Shown: positions 1-10,137 of the stretch, one piece after another
Position numbering within the stretch: the stretch's first letter is position 1
Layout of the letters: every line of letters starts with the position of its first letter
Assembly (NCBI GenBank): GCA_963675995.2
Contig: CAXXIY010000002.1
Coordinates: 2,170,001-2,234,000 of the forward strand
Reading direction: 5' to 3'
DNA: 64,000 bases
Origin: JAAFHB01 sp963675995
Lineage (GTDB): Bacteria; Bacteroidota; Bacteroidia; Bacteroidales; Prolixibacteraceae
Notes under the pieces: generated by a model
Told to the model about the DNA's origin: nothing
The model's input: only the letters and a program-made list of their open reading frames with translations
Databases searched by the model: none
Made by a program: the position numbers and the translations under genes

Positions 1-221
1 AGAATATTTTCCAAAGGAGGTCAAATTTTGATAATGTTAATTTAATGCGCTTTTTTTGCAACGAGACAAATTAGATTAGCCAAAATCATTGTATTCCATA
101 TTTACTTAATCCCCAATTTATGAATGACAGGCTTGAGCAACTAACCTTTAAAACCTATCAGCGTGAAAATGTCGAATTGTGTTGAACAACATACCGGAAA
201 AGGTTTATTTCTGACTGAACT

Positions 222-254
222 TTTGTTAATATTCCTAACTTCTTTTTATCTTTG
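222..254 (+). promoter_or_regulatory. Bacteroidota-type promoter of hppA
   Basis: TTTG at 222-225 and TATCTTTG at 247-254, separated by 21 bp, match the Bacteroidota -33 (TTTG) and -7 (TAnnTTTG) elements. Transcription would begin near 260, giving a leader of about 85 nt before the hppA ATG. The rest of 1-346 shows no gene, tRNA or repeat that I can recognise. Confidence 0.6.
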
Positions 255-346
255 CCTTTCGCCAGGTAAGACTATATCTTGATTATCATATTTCATTCTT
301 TATATTTATTGATCTTAATACAGATTCATTTTTTAATTTAAAACGT

Positions 347-2752
347 ATGAAACGACTATTTTCTTTTATTTTGGTTTTTGTCTTGCCGGCTCTGGTTTTT
401 GGTAGTGAGGCCGATCTCAAAATCCCTGTGCTCGAGTCGGGACAGTACAATATGCTACTGTTTGGGTTTTTGATTTGTATTCTTGGATTGCTTTTTGGTT
501 TGTATCAGTTTCTTCGTGTAAAGCGCCTTGGGGCACACAAGAGTATGCTGGATGTAGCAAATATCATCTTTGAAACCTGCAAAACTTATCTGATTCAACA
601 GGGGAAATTTTTATTGATTCTTTTTGCTTTTATTGCAGCATGTATTGCCTTCTATTTCGGATTTCTACAGCAAATGAGTTTTGGCGGAGTCTTACTTATC
701 CTGATGTGGTCGGTTATTGGTATCCTGGGTTCTTATGGTGTTGCCTGGTTTGGTATCCGCATGAATACACTGGCCAATAGCCGTATGGCTTTTGCCTCTC
801 TGGAGCGTAAACCGTTGAAACTGCTCAATATTCCGCTTGATGCAGGGATGAGTATTGGTGTTCTTTTGGTAAGTGTTGAATTGATCATGATGCTTATTAT
901 TCTCCTGTTCATTCCACGCGAATTTGCAGGTGCCAGTTTTATTGGTTTCGCAATTGGAGAATCTTTAGGTGCTTCAGCTCTTCGTATTGCCGGTGGTATT
1001 TTTACGAAGATTGCCGATATCGGAAGTGACCTGATGAAGGTGGTCTTTAAAATTAAAGAAGATGACCCACGTAATCCTGGTGTTATTGCAGATTGTACCG
1101 GAGATAATGCCGGAGATAGTGTTGGGCCGACAGCTGACGGGTTCGAAACCTATGGCGTTACTGGTGTTGCCCTTATTAGTTTTATTGTACTGGCAGTAGC
1201 AAAAGTGGAAGATCAGATGCTATTGCTTACCTGGATATTCCTGATGCGCGTCCTTATGGTGGTTACTTCGATTGCCGCTTTCTATATCAATAAGCTTTAT
1301 ACAAATGCCAAATTCCATAATGTATTGGATCTTGACTTTGAAAAACCATTAACCACACTGGTTTGGATAACTTCCATTCTCTCTATCGTTGTAACTTTTG
1401 GAGTAAGTTATTTCATGCTTGGTACATTGGCAAATAACCTTTGGCTGACACTATCTATAATTATCAGTTGCGGAACACTGGGTGCTGCCCTGATTCCCGA
1501 GTTTACCAAAATTTTTACCAGCCCCAAATCTGGTCATGTTAACGAAATTGTTACAGCTTCACGCGAAGGTGGTCCATCTCTTAACATTCTTTCGGGTTTA
1601 GTCGCCGGTAACTTTAGCGGTTTCTGGCAAGGAATGGTTTTCCTTGTGCTTATGTTTATTGCCTATTTCGCATCTACTCACGGTCTCGCCGTAATGATGA
1701 TCTATCCATCTATATTCGCCTTTGGACTTGTCGCTTTTGGATTCCTGGGTATGGGTCCTGTAACGATTGCTGTTGACAGTTATGGTCCTGTTACCGATAA
1801 TGCACAGAGTATTTATGAACTTTCTCTAATTGAGGAAAATCCAAATGCAGCCGTTGAAATTGAGCAGAATTTTGGTTTTAAACCCGATTTTGATAATGCA
1901 AAACATTATCTGGAAGCGAATGACGGAGCGGGCAATACCTTTAAAGCTACGGCAAAACCGGTTCTTATTGGTACTGCAGTTGTAGGAGCTACGACCATGA
2001 TTTTCTCACTTATCCTTCTTATTAAAAGTAAATTTGGTATTGAACCTGAAACCATTCTTAACGTTCTTAATCCTTATACTATTCTCGGATTTTTAGCGGG
2101 TGGTTCTGTCATCTATTGGTTTACCGGTGCTTCTATTCAGGCGGTAACTACGGGTGCTTATCGGGCAGTTGAATACATCAAGAAAAACATTCATCTTGAT
2201 GAAGGTGCTGACAGCAGTGCCTCAATCGAAACATCGAAAGAGGTTGTCAAGATTTGTACCCAATATGCACAGACGGGTATGTTCAACATTTTTATTGCAA
2301 TCTTCTCATTTGCCCTTGCATTTGCCTTCTTTGCAGGATACCGCGATGTTACTGCAGCAACTCCTGCTCTGCAATATGCCGCAACATCATTCTTTGTCAG
2401 TTACCTGATTTCAATCGCTGTCTTCGGACTTTTCCAGGCTCTCTTTATGGCCAACGCCGGAGGTGCATGGGATAATGGCAAGAAAGTTGTTGAGGTTGAC
2501 CTGCGAGAAAAAGGGACTGCCTTGCATGAGGCATCTATCGTTGGTGATACAGTTGGTGACCCATTTAAAGACACCTCATCGGTTGCTTTGAACCCAATTA
2601 TCAAATTTACCACCCTTTTTGGTTTACTTGCTATGGAAATTGCTATTTCTGAAAGCTTCTTTTCAGTAGCTCCTTATGTGGGTGGCGTGTTCTTTGCAAT
2701 TGCACTCTACTTTGTTTATCGTTCTTTCTATAAAATGAGGATCATTAAATAA
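347..2752 (+). CDS. hppA: Membrane-bound proton-translocating pyrophosphatase, divergent K+-independent type
   Basis: An 801-residue polytopic protein that hydrolyses cytoplasmic PPi and pumps ions across the inner membrane. The N-terminus is a hydrophobic, signal-like segment. The PPi/Mg-binding segment begins near residue 249 as DCTGDNAGDSVG where classical enzymes have DNVGDNVGD. A second acidic segment, DTVGDPFKD, lies near the C-terminus. In the motif that determines K+ dependence (GNTFKATAK) Lys533 occupies the position that confers K+ independence. This combination fits the divergent, Na+-regulated H+-PPase subfamily known from Chlorobium limicola and Cellulomonas fimi rather than classical Na+-PPases; that assignment is from memory of the motif and is an inference. 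The gene is monocistronic, with its own promoter and a terminator downstream. Confidence 0.95.
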   Translation: MKRLFSFILVFVLPALVFGSEADLKIPVLESGQYNMLLFGFLICILGLLFGLYQFLRVKRLGAHKSMLDVANIIFETCKTYLIQQGKFLLILFAFIAACIAFYFGFLQQMSFGGVLLILMWSVIGILGSYGVAWFGIRMNTLANSRMAFASLERKPLKLLNIPLDAGMSIGVLLVSVELIMMLIILLFIPREFAGASFIGFAIGESLGASALRIAGGIFTKIADIGSDLMKVVFKIKEDDPRNPGVIADCTGDNAGDSVGPTADGFETYGVTGVALISFIVLAVAKVEDQMLLLTWIFLMRVLMVVTSIAAFYINKLYTNAKFHNVLDLDFEKPLTTLVWITSILSIVVTFGVSYFMLGTLANNLWLTLSIIISCGTLGAALIPEFTKIFTSPKSGHVNEIVTASREGGPSLNILSGLVAGNFSGFWQGMVFLVLMFIAYFASTHGLAVMMIYPSIFAFGLVAFGFLGMGPVTIAVDSYGPVTDNAQSIYELSLIEENPNAAVEIEQNFGFKPDFDNAKHYLEANDGAGNTFKATAKPVLIGTAVVGATTMIFSLILLIKSKFGIEPETILNVLNPYTILGFLAGGSVIYWFTGASIQAVTTGAYRAVEYIKKNIHLDEGADSSASIETSKEVVKICTQYAQTGMFNIFIAIFSFALAFAFFAGYRDVTAATPALQYAATSFFVSYLISIAVFGLFQALFMANAGGAWDNGKKVVEVDLREKGTALHEASIVGDTVGDPFKDTSSVALNPIIKFTTLFGLLAMEIAISESFFSVAPYVGGVFFAIALYFVYRSFYKMRIIK

Positions 2753-2766
2753 AGCTGATTTTACTT

Positions 2767-2802
2767 ACAGATCTTAAGATTTTAACAATCTTTAAGATCT
2801 GT
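2767..2802 (+). repeat. Inverted repeat just downstream of hppA
   Basis: A near-perfect inverted repeat of about 15 bp per arm, with one bulged A and a short TTAAC loop, starting 15 bp after the hppA stop. It has no T-run on either strand, so it is more likely an RNA 3'-end stabiliser than a terminator. Confidence 0.5.
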
Positions 2803-2888
2803 TCGATCGGTTTAACTAATTTCTAATGCATATTTGTGAGGTAAGAGTATAGCACTTTTTTTCATAGATTTTGGTTAGGTTATCATAG

Positions 2889-2919
2889 GGCGCCCTCAAA
2901 AGGGGCGCCTTTTGTTGTT
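2889..2919 (+). terminator. Rho-independent terminator after hppA
   Basis: A 7-bp GC-only stem, GGCGCCC (2889-2895) with GGGCGCC (2903-2909), is followed by TTTTGTTGTT on the plus strand. It lies 137 bp after the hppA stop. Nothing else is recognisable in the 319-bp convergent gap 2753-3071 apart from this and the inverted repeat at 2767. Confidence 0.7.
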
Positions 2920-3071
2920 ACAGGATTCTGTTCATACCCTCGTCACAGCGCTCCCGGAAAATGGGAACTGGCCTTCCCTAAAATAAATTGACAGGATTGA
3001 TACTTAATTTGTAGAATAGGTAAGTCAGAAAGTAGGATATTAACAACACTGAAGGTCCGGACAACGTCATG

Positions 3072-4322
3072 TTACAACCCCAGCAATTGCTCCTCTGCAC
3101 TTTTACCATTGAAAAGGAGTTTAGAGGGATCTTCGATTAATTCTTTAACCTTTACAAGTAATCCTACTGAGTCTTTCCCATCGATGATCCGGTGATCATA
3201 CGAGAGGGCAACATACATCATGGGTCTGATCTCCACTTTTCCGTTAACCGCCACCGGTCGATCCTTAATTGCATGCATTCCAAGGATCGCACTTTGGGGA
3301 GGGTTGATAATCGGTGTCGACATCAATGAACCGAAAACTCCACCATTGGTAATGGTAAAGGTGCCGCCGGTCATCTCCTGAATGGTAAGCTTCTTATCTC
3401 TGGCTTTCTCAGCCAGTTCCTTAATCTCCCGTTCGATCGATTCAATACTTTTGGTTTCTGCATTTCGAATAACAGGAACCATAAGCCCTTTAGGCGTCTG
3501 TACCGCAATGCCAATATCATGATAATGTGGAGTAATAATATCTTCGTCATCAATCATCGAATTGACCGATGGATGATTTGAAAGTGCAACACTTACTGCT
3601 TTCGCAAAGAAAGACATAAAACCAAGTTTAATCTTATATTTATCGACGAACTGCTGTTGGAAAGATTTTCGCAGTTCCATAAGCTGACTCATGTCGATTT
3701 CATTAAAGGTGGTGAGCATGGCGGTCTCGTTCTTTACTGCAACAAGACGCTGACTTAGTTTTCGCCGCAGAGGTGACATCCCAATCCGAGCAACTTCCCT
3801 TGATTTTTGAACCGGTAATTTTTGAGGTTCTAAATGTTGATCATTTATTACCGCCTCAATATCGCTTCGCGTAATTCGACGGAGTCCCTTAAGCACATCC
3901 TCAAGATTTAATCCGGCTTCCTCCATCACAGCCCGGGCGGTTGGCGTAAGTTTAACAACAAGGTCGTTTTCTTCTTCAGCTTTTGGTGAAGCCGAAATTG
4001 AAGCCTCAGTTGGTTTCACTTCTAAAGCATCAGATACAGGTTCTTTATTTAACAGTATAGAAGCGCTCTCATTCTCCTGAATGGCGTCGTCAATGTCAAT
4101 GACACAAGCAACAGATCCAACGGCGACCCTTTCCCCCTCCTTTAAAAGTATTTTCAACTTACCTGCTGCAGGAGCCGTTAAAGACAAGGTTGCCTTATCA
4201 GATTCTATTTCAGCAATATCCTGGCCTTTGGTTACGATTTCACCATCCTTCACCAGCCAATTGCCAATTTCAACTTCAGTAATTGATTCTCCCGGAGAGG
4301 GTATTTTGATATCAAGAATCAT
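3072..4322 (-). CDS. sucB: 2-oxoglutarate dehydrogenase E2, dihydrolipoyl succinyltransferase
   Basis: A 416-residue E2 core subunit that transfers the succinyl group from the E1 active site to CoA in the 2-oxoglutarate dehydrogenase complex of the TCA cycle. Domain order: lipoyl domain (about 1-75) with the lipoylation site EIESDKATL, Lys43; a linker rich in Glu, Ala and Ser; a peripheral-subunit-binding segment (about 120-160, with TPTARAVMEEAGL); and the catalytic acetyltransferase domain ending in SYDHRIIDG, with catalytic His377 and Asp381. The length is normal. It starts 24 bp after the sucA stop, so the two form an operon. No lipoamide dehydrogenase gene is in the window. Confidence 0.96.
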   Translation of the reverse strand: MILDIKIPSPGESITEVEIGNWLVKDGEIVTKGQDIAEIESDKATLSLTAPAAGKLKILLKEGERVAVGSVACVIDIDDAIQENESASILLNKEPVSDALEVKPTEASISASPKAEEENDLVVKLTPTARAVMEEAGLNLEDVLKGLRRITRSDIEAVINDQHLEPQKLPVQKSREVARIGMSPLRRKLSQRLVAVKNETAMLTTFNEIDMSQLMELRKSFQQQFVDKYKIKLGFMSFFAKAVSVALSNHPSVNSMIDDEDIITPHYHDIGIAVQTPKGLMVPVIRNAETKSIESIEREIKELAEKARDKKLTIQEMTGGTFTITNGGVFGSLMSTPIINPPQSAILGMHAIKDRPVAVNGKVEIRPMMYVALSYDHRIIDGKDSVGLLVKVKELIEDPSKLLFNGKSAEEQLLGL

Positions 4323-4346
4323 GTCAGAAAAATTATATGGATAAAT

Positions 4347-7061
4347 TTAATTAAAAACAGCATTTAAAATTCGTTCAAGACTTCGCTTGTGTTTTTCCAA
4401 AAGTCCGGTTGCCGGACTGGCGCTTTCAGCACGGCTGATCAGCTCAAGTTGAAGTTCGGGATATTTGCGCGAGATGTATGGCCACACTCCCATATTGGCA
4501 GGTTCGTCCTGAACCCACAAGATCCGTTTGGCGTGAGGATTTTGGTATTTAATTTTCCGGACCTCCTCGGATGGGAATGGAAATAACTGTTCAATCCGTA
4601 TGATGGCATAATTTTTCAATCCCAGCTTTTCACGTCTTTCCAATAATTCATAATAGATTTTACCTGTGGTGAAAATAAGTACTTCGGCTTTTCCAACAGG
4701 GACTTTATTATCATCGATGATTTCCAGAAATTCATTCGACGTGAGATGTTCGATAGGAGAAATTACCAAAGGATGCCTTAACAAACTTTTTGGTGTAAAT
4801 ACGATCATTGGAATTCTGAAATTGCCTAACACCTGGCGTCGAAGGAGGTGAAAAAGGTTTGCTGGTGTGGTTGGCATCATTACCTGCATATTATAATTGG
4901 TGCAAAGCGACAGTATTCGTTCGACTCTTCCACTTGAATGTTCAGAACCTTGTCCTTCATAACCATGAGGGAGAAATAACACAAGACCATTCATCATTCC
5001 CCATTTTTCACCTGCAGCGCTAATATATTGATCTATTATAACCTGAGCAACATTACTGAAGTCTCCGAATTGAGCTTCCCAGATGGTTAATCCTTTTGGA
5101 TAGCAAAGCGAATAGCCATACTCGAATCCCATCACCCCATATTCGTTAAGTGGGGAGTTGTATACGGTAAATTTTGCCTGGTCGGCTGAGATATTTTGCA
5201 AAGGAAAATACTTCTCATCACCCTCTTCCATCACAATTGCGGCATGACGGTGAGAAAATGTTCCCCTCTGGCTGTCCTGACCACTTAGCCTGACAGGTAT
5301 ACCTTCGGAAAGCAATGTGGCAAAAGCAAGTTGTTCAGCCAATGCCCAGTCAACTTTACGATCGGCAATCAGCTGTTTTCGGTCATCCAATAATTTAATG
5401 ATCTTTCCAAAGAATTTCTTATCGGCAGGCAGTGTGTTTATTTTTTCTGCCAGTTCAATCAATTTGATTTCAGATACCTCGGTTGGTGTGATATTTATTT
5501 CTGTCGGTTCAGGGAAACGATAAGTTTTATATTCTTTAACGAGAAAACTCTTTATTTTTACTTTCTCGATACTTTTGCTTATTTCGTATTTCTCTTCCAG
5601 AAGCTCATCGAATGTGGCAATTTCACGTTGTACCTCCTGCTGGGTCAATACGCCCGATTCTACCAGTTTATTTGCATAAATATCCCTTGGATTTGGATGC
5701 TGCGAAATTGCTTTATAAAGAATAGGCTGGGTAAATCGAGGTTCATCTCCTTCATTATGACCATATTTCCGATATGATAAGATATCTATAAAAATATCAG
5801 CATGAAAATGTTGCCTGAATTCGAGCGCCAATTTTACTGTAAAAATAATCGCCTCTGCGTCATCGCCATTGACATGAAAAACGGGGGAGCGGGTAATTTT
5901 AGCTACATCGGTGCAATAGGTACTCGAACGGGCATCGAGATAATCGGTAGTGAATCCAATTTGATTATTGACGACGATATGAATTGTTCCACCCGTTTTG
6001 TATCCGGGGAGTTGTGACATTTGAACAACTTCATAAACAACGCCCTGTCCGGCAATGGCGGCATCTCCATGAATGATGATTGGGGCAATTTTATCAAAAT
6101 CTCCCTCATAGGTATGATCAATCTTAGCACGTACCATCCCTTCTGCAAGTGGTGCGACCGCTTCGAGGTGAGAAGGGTTAGGAAGCAGACTTAGTTTTAT
6201 TTTTGCGCCACTTTTTGTGGTAACCACCTGATCGAATCCCAAATGGTATTTCACATCACCAAGGACAATTCCCTCTTCATATTCAGTAGCATAGAACTCC
6301 TTAAAAATATTTTCGTATGGCTTTTTCAGGATATTTGCAAGTACATTTAATCTTCCCCGGTGAGAGATTCCAATTACATACTCTTCCAAACCTAATTCAA
6401 CACCGTGCTCAATAATGGCATTCAACGCCGGTATCAGTCCCTCAGTTCCTTCAAGAGAAAATCTTTTAGCTCCAACAAATTTTTTATGTATGAAATTTTC
6501 AAAACCGGCAGCAACTTTAAGGTGGTTAAAGATTTCCTTTTTTTCCATTGGGGAAAAGACCTCCGTGTTACGTGTGCCTTCCATTCTAAGTCTTAGCCAG
6601 TCAATAAGTTCAGGCTGTCGCATATAAAGAAACTCAACACCGACCGATTCGCAATAGGTATGTTCAAGATGGGTTATTATTGCACTGAGTGTGGCAGGAC
6701 CAATTCCGATCTCTTTTCCGGCTTCAAATACCGTATTTAAATCCCCCTCCTGAAGTCCGAAATTTTGAAAATCGAGCGTTGGTGAATATTGTCTGCGCCG
6801 TCGTACAGGATTAGTTCTTGTGAAAAGATGTCCCCGTTGCCGGTATCCATTAATAAGGTTAATCATACAAAACTCTTTTTCCAGATGACTTTTATCAACC
6901 AATTCCAAAGAACGGCTATCATATGATTTGCGGGCCAACTCGAATCCTTCGAAGAAATTGCGCCAGCTCTCGTCAATATCCTGTGGGTTTTGAAGATAAT
7001 TTTTGTATAATTCTTCAATCGCACCAATTTCATGATTTCCTACCAGAGAGAATCTGTCCAT
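4347..7061 (-). CDS. sucA: 2-oxoglutarate dehydrogenase E1 component
   Basis: A 904-residue thiamine-diphosphate-dependent E1 that decarboxylates 2-oxoglutarate and succinylates the lipoyl arm of SucB. The N-terminus carries the conserved segment with DESWRNFFEGF. The ThDP-binding half contains GISHRGRLNVLANI and GDAAIAGQGVVYE, and the transketolase-like C-terminal half contains SGQDSQRGTFSHRHA and PHGYEGQGSEHSS. The length is typical for OdhA/SucA. It is the first gene of sucAB. A TAnnTTTG box ends only 4 nt before the ATG, so the mRNA may be leaderless. Its presence implies an oxidative 2-oxoglutarate branch of the TCA cycle. Confidence 0.97.
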   Translation of the reverse strand: MDRFSLVGNHEIGAIEELYKNYLQNPQDIDESWRNFFEGFELARKSYDSRSLELVDKSHLEKEFCMINLINGYRQRGHLFTRTNPVRRRRQYSPTLDFQNFGLQEGDLNTVFEAGKEIGIGPATLSAIITHLEHTYCESVGVEFLYMRQPELIDWLRLRMEGTRNTEVFSPMEKKEIFNHLKVAAGFENFIHKKFVGAKRFSLEGTEGLIPALNAIIEHGVELGLEEYVIGISHRGRLNVLANILKKPYENIFKEFYATEYEEGIVLGDVKYHLGFDQVVTTKSGAKIKLSLLPNPSHLEAVAPLAEGMVRAKIDHTYEGDFDKIAPIIIHGDAAIAGQGVVYEVVQMSQLPGYKTGGTIHIVVNNQIGFTTDYLDARSSTYCTDVAKITRSPVFHVNGDDAEAIIFTVKLALEFRQHFHADIFIDILSYRKYGHNEGDEPRFTQPILYKAISQHPNPRDIYANKLVESGVLTQQEVQREIATFDELLEEKYEISKSIEKVKIKSFLVKEYKTYRFPEPTEINITPTEVSEIKLIELAEKINTLPADKKFFGKIIKLLDDRKQLIADRKVDWALAEQLAFATLLSEGIPVRLSGQDSQRGTFSHRHAAIVMEEGDEKYFPLQNISADQAKFTVYNSPLNEYGVMGFEYGYSLCYPKGLTIWEAQFGDFSNVAQVIIDQYISAAGEKWGMMNGLVLFLPHGYEGQGSEHSSGRVERILSLCTNYNMQVMMPTTPANLFHLLRRQVLGNFRIPMIVFTPKSLLRHPLVISPIEHLTSNEFLEIIDDNKVPVGKAEVLIFTTGKIYYELLERREKLGLKNYAIIRIEQLFPFPSEEVRKIKYQNPHAKRILWVQDEPANMGVWPYISRKYPELQLELISRAESASPATGLLEKHKRSLERILNAVFN

Positions 7062-7065
7062 GTTT

Positions 7066-7073
7066 CAAATTTA
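7066..7073 (-). promoter_or_regulatory. -7 box of sucA, start-proximal
   Basis: Read on the minus strand this is TAAATTTG, a perfect TAnnTTTG, with only 4 nt (AAAC) before the sucA ATG at 7061. Initiation a few bases after the box would begin the transcript at or next to the start codon. Confidence 0.45.
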
Positions 7074-7218
7074 GTTCCATAATTATTACAAATAAACGAA
7101 AGAATAAGTTCAATAAAAATCATTTTTAAAGCATCTTTCTGTACTATTCAAAAAAAAAGGAGCAATTTTATAATTTATTTGGACATTCCGAATTCAATAT
7201 CATTAAACAGTCTCATCT

Positions 7219-10137
7219 ATGAATGGATTTTTGAAGCAGGTCGCAACACATTTATTTGAAGTACATCACCATAATATTGATAAACTAACTTTGGTTTTTC
7301 CCAATCGAAGGGGAGGGGTCTTTTTCATCAACTACCTGAACACACTGGTCACATCACCTGTGATCTCGCCTGAAATCATCACCATCAATGAATTATTTTC
7401 ATCTCTCTCCACATTGCATGTACCCGACAGGTTAAGTCTGATATTCAGGCTTTACAAAGTTTATTGCGAGTCAACCAATTCGAAGGAGCTTTTTGATGAT
7501 TTTTATTTTTGGGGCGAGATGCTAATAAGCGATTTTGATCAGGTTGACAAATATCTCGTCAATGCTCGAGACCTGTTTACAAATGTAACTGAACTTAAAG
7601 AGATTGATGCCCGCTTTGATGGTTTGCATGAAGATGAAAGGGAGCTTTTAGGGAACTTTTGGAAAACCCTTTCCAACAAGGAGAAATCGCCAAATCAGAA
7701 AGAGTTTATCCGACTCTGGGAAGACATTAATGGCGTCTACGATAAATTAAAAGAAGTCTTGATTAAGGAGGGCCTCGCCTGGGAGGGGATGTTATATCGT
7801 GAAGTTGTTGAGCATCATCTCAAAAACAGTCTCCTGAGATCAGAGGACAGACAATATGTTTTCATTGGATTTAATGCATTAAACCGTTGTGAAGAAGCTC
7901 TTTTCGATTATCTGCAAACAACCGGAATCGCGTCGTTCTATTGGGATTTTGATAATTACTATCTTGAGGATCAGACCCGGGAAGCCGGCTTGTTTCTGCG
8001 GAAGAACATTGCCCGTTATCCGCACAAAGGTTTTCTTCCTGAATCTGACTCGCTCACATCAACAGCTAAATCAATAAAAATTATAAATATTGCCTCGCAG
8101 GTTGGACAAGCACAGGTAGCTGCAGCCGAATTGCTTGATAAATTTAACGGAGAATTGAATTTTGATGAAACTGCAGTTGTACTTTGTGATGAAGAGTTGT
8201 TGTTGCCTGTGATTAATTCTCTGCCTGAAAACAGCCATAAAGTGAATGTTACGATGGGTTATCCGTTAAAGATGACGCCAGCTTTCAGCTTGATTACTCA
8301 ACTGATTGCGTTGCAGAAAAATGTTCGTAAATCCGGCAATGAGGTGTCTTTTTACAATAAGGATGTAATCCGGGTTTTAAGTCATCAGCTGGTCATCGAT
8401 TTTGAACCGAAAGCCAGCAGAGAATTGATAGACCGTATTTTAACGAATAATTCCATCTATTTATCAACTATTGATTTAAGTCAGAATTTGATTTTCAGGA
8501 TGCTTTTTGATGCACCGCAGGAGATCATTTCGCTTTCGGACTATTTTCTTGGTATAGTAAAAGAGATTTTTGTCCATTGGCAACAAAAAGGGGGAGAGGA
8601 GTCATTCGATGAGTTATTTTCACAAAACACAAAAGCTGAGGTTGAGAATTCGGCCATTTACAGGGAATACCTTTATCAGACTTGGCTGGCGATCAACCAA
8701 CTCAGGGATATTCTTGTCAACGATGGTTACAAGGTTTTTGAATCGGACCATTTTATTTCGAAGGAAGCATTTTTCCGCTTCCTGTTACAATATATCAGCG
8801 GACTGACCATTCCTTTCGAAGGAGAACCTCTTGAAGGTTTGCAGATTATGGGTATACTTGAAACGAGAACGCTCGATTTCAAAAATCTGATCATCCTTTC
8901 GATGAACGATGGAATTATGCCAAAGATCACCTCCTCCGGATCGTTTATCCCCTATAATCTCAGGCGGGTATTTGGATTACCCACCATTGAAGAACAAAAT
9001 GCAATGTATGCTTATTATTTCTATCGATTACTTCAAAGGGCAGAAAATGTGACTTTGGTCTACGATTCCGGAGACAATGGCATGTTTACAGGTGAAAAAA
9101 GCCGCTATTTGTATCAGTTGCAGCTGGAATCCCCATTTCATATTTCTGAAATAAATATGGTTTTTAATGTTGAACATGTTGCCGTAAAGCCGATTAGCAT
9201 CCGAAAAGATGGGGAGGTGATGGCAAAGCTCGAAGATTTCCTGAATGGCAAAAAGCCGCTATCTCCCAGCGCTATTGATAAGTACCTCACATGTCCCTTG
9301 CAATTCTATTTCAGGTATTCTGCGGGGCTGGATGAGCCGGATGAAATATCCGAAGAGGTTGATGCCATGATATTCGGAAATCTGTTCCACGATGCGATGG
9401 AAAATATTTATCGCCCATTTATTGGCAAAATAGTTAGTTATAAAGATATTGAAGCAATTCTGGAAAACCCGGATTTAATTAACCAAACCATTTCTGAGTC
9501 GTTTCGTACGGTCTATTTTAAGGGATTAAAAAAGGATGAAATAGTCCCGATAACCGGTCGAAACTGGCTGATTTATGAAGTCGTAAAAAAATATGTAACC
9601 CAATTGCTGGCTGTTGACCTGAAACGTTCTCCATTTGAGGTTACTGGTCTTGAGAAGAAGGTAAGAACAACAATCCTGATTAACAAATCAACACAAAATA
9701 TTACCATTGGCGGGACAATTGATCGACTGGAAAGTAATGGTGATTCAATATATATTCTTGATTATAAAACGGGTAAGGTTGATCTGAGTTTCCCGGTATT
9801 GATTTCGTTATTCGACAAGGAGAATAAAACACGAAATAAGGCGGCGTTTCAGACGTTGGTTTATTCTTATATATTACATAAAAATCAACCTGAAGCAGTG
9901 GCTATCCATCCCGGGATTTATTCCTTACGTAGAATTTTTGAAGAGGATTTTACCCCCTCCCTACGCTCAAAGGAAATTGGGATCATGCCGGTTGAATTTA
10001 TATCAATCTCCGCACAGTTTGAAATCCATTTCATTCAGTTACTCGAGGAGATTTTCAATCCTGGGATACCTTTCACTCAAACAACGAATGAGGATAACTG
10101 TAGAATATGTTCCTACCGAGAGATATGCAGGAGGTAA
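7219..10137 (+). CDS. PD-(D/E)XK nuclease family protein, AddB-like recombination exonuclease subunit
   Basis: A 972-residue protein resembling the AddB half of helicase-nucleases that process DNA double-strand ends before RecA loading. The N-terminal region (FPNRRGGVFFINYL, residues about 30-43) occupies the position of the inactive helicase-like domain; no intact Walker A is visible. The C-terminal nuclease domain has the core ILDYKTG (Asp848, Lys850), preceded by FGNLFHDAME and GGTIDRLES. Four cysteines, Cys692 (LTCPLQF) and Cys961, Cys964 and Cys970 (CRICSYREIC), match the split 4Fe-4S cluster that brackets AddB nuclease domains. No addA-like partner is adjacent; since the window begins only 7 kb upstream, it may lie elsewhere. 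The gene is divergent from sucA and convergent with trmD. Confidence 0.88.
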   Translation: MNGFLKQVATHLFEVHHHNIDKLTLVFPNRRGGVFFINYLNTLVTSPVISPEIITINELFSSLSTLHVPDRLSLIFRLYKVYCESTNSKELFDDFYFWGEMLISDFDQVDKYLVNARDLFTNVTELKEIDARFDGLHEDERELLGNFWKTLSNKEKSPNQKEFIRLWEDINGVYDKLKEVLIKEGLAWEGMLYREVVEHHLKNSLLRSEDRQYVFIGFNALNRCEEALFDYLQTTGIASFYWDFDNYYLEDQTREAGLFLRKNIARYPHKGFLPESDSLTSTAKSIKIINIASQVGQAQVAAAELLDKFNGELNFDETAVVLCDEELLLPVINSLPENSHKVNVTMGYPLKMTPAFSLITQLIALQKNVRKSGNEVSFYNKDVIRVLSHQLVIDFEPKASRELIDRILTNNSIYLSTIDLSQNLIFRMLFDAPQEIISLSDYFLGIVKEIFVHWQQKGGEESFDELFSQNTKAEVENSAIYREYLYQTWLAINQLRDILVNDGYKVFESDHFISKEAFFRFLLQYISGLTIPFEGEPLEGLQIMGILETRTLDFKNLIILSMNDGIMPKITSSGSFIPYNLRRVFGLPTIEEQNAMYAYYFYRLLQRAENVTLVYDSGDNGMFTGEKSRYLYQLQLESPFHISEINMVFNVEHVAVKPISIRKDGEVMAKLEDFLNGKKPLSPSAIDKYLTCPLQFYFRYSAGLDEPDEISEEVDAMIFGNLFHDAMENIYRPFIGKIVSYKDIEAILENPDLINQTISESFRTVYFKGLKKDEIVPITGRNWLIYEVVKKYVTQLLAVDLKRSPFEVTGLEKKVRTTILINKSTQNITIGGTIDRLESNGDSIYILDYKTGKVDLSFPVLISLFDKENKTRNKAAFQTLVYSYILHKNQPEAVAIHPGIYSLRRIFEEDFTPSLRSKEIGIMPVEFISISAQFEIHFIQLLEEIFNPGIPFTQTTNEDNCRICSYREICRR

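Noticed and set aside
13..22. AAAGGAGGTC at the window start, resembling an anti-16S end or a strong ribosome-binding site
   Set aside because: It lacks the GATCACCTCC context of a 16S 3' end on the other strand, and no open frame of useful length follows it.
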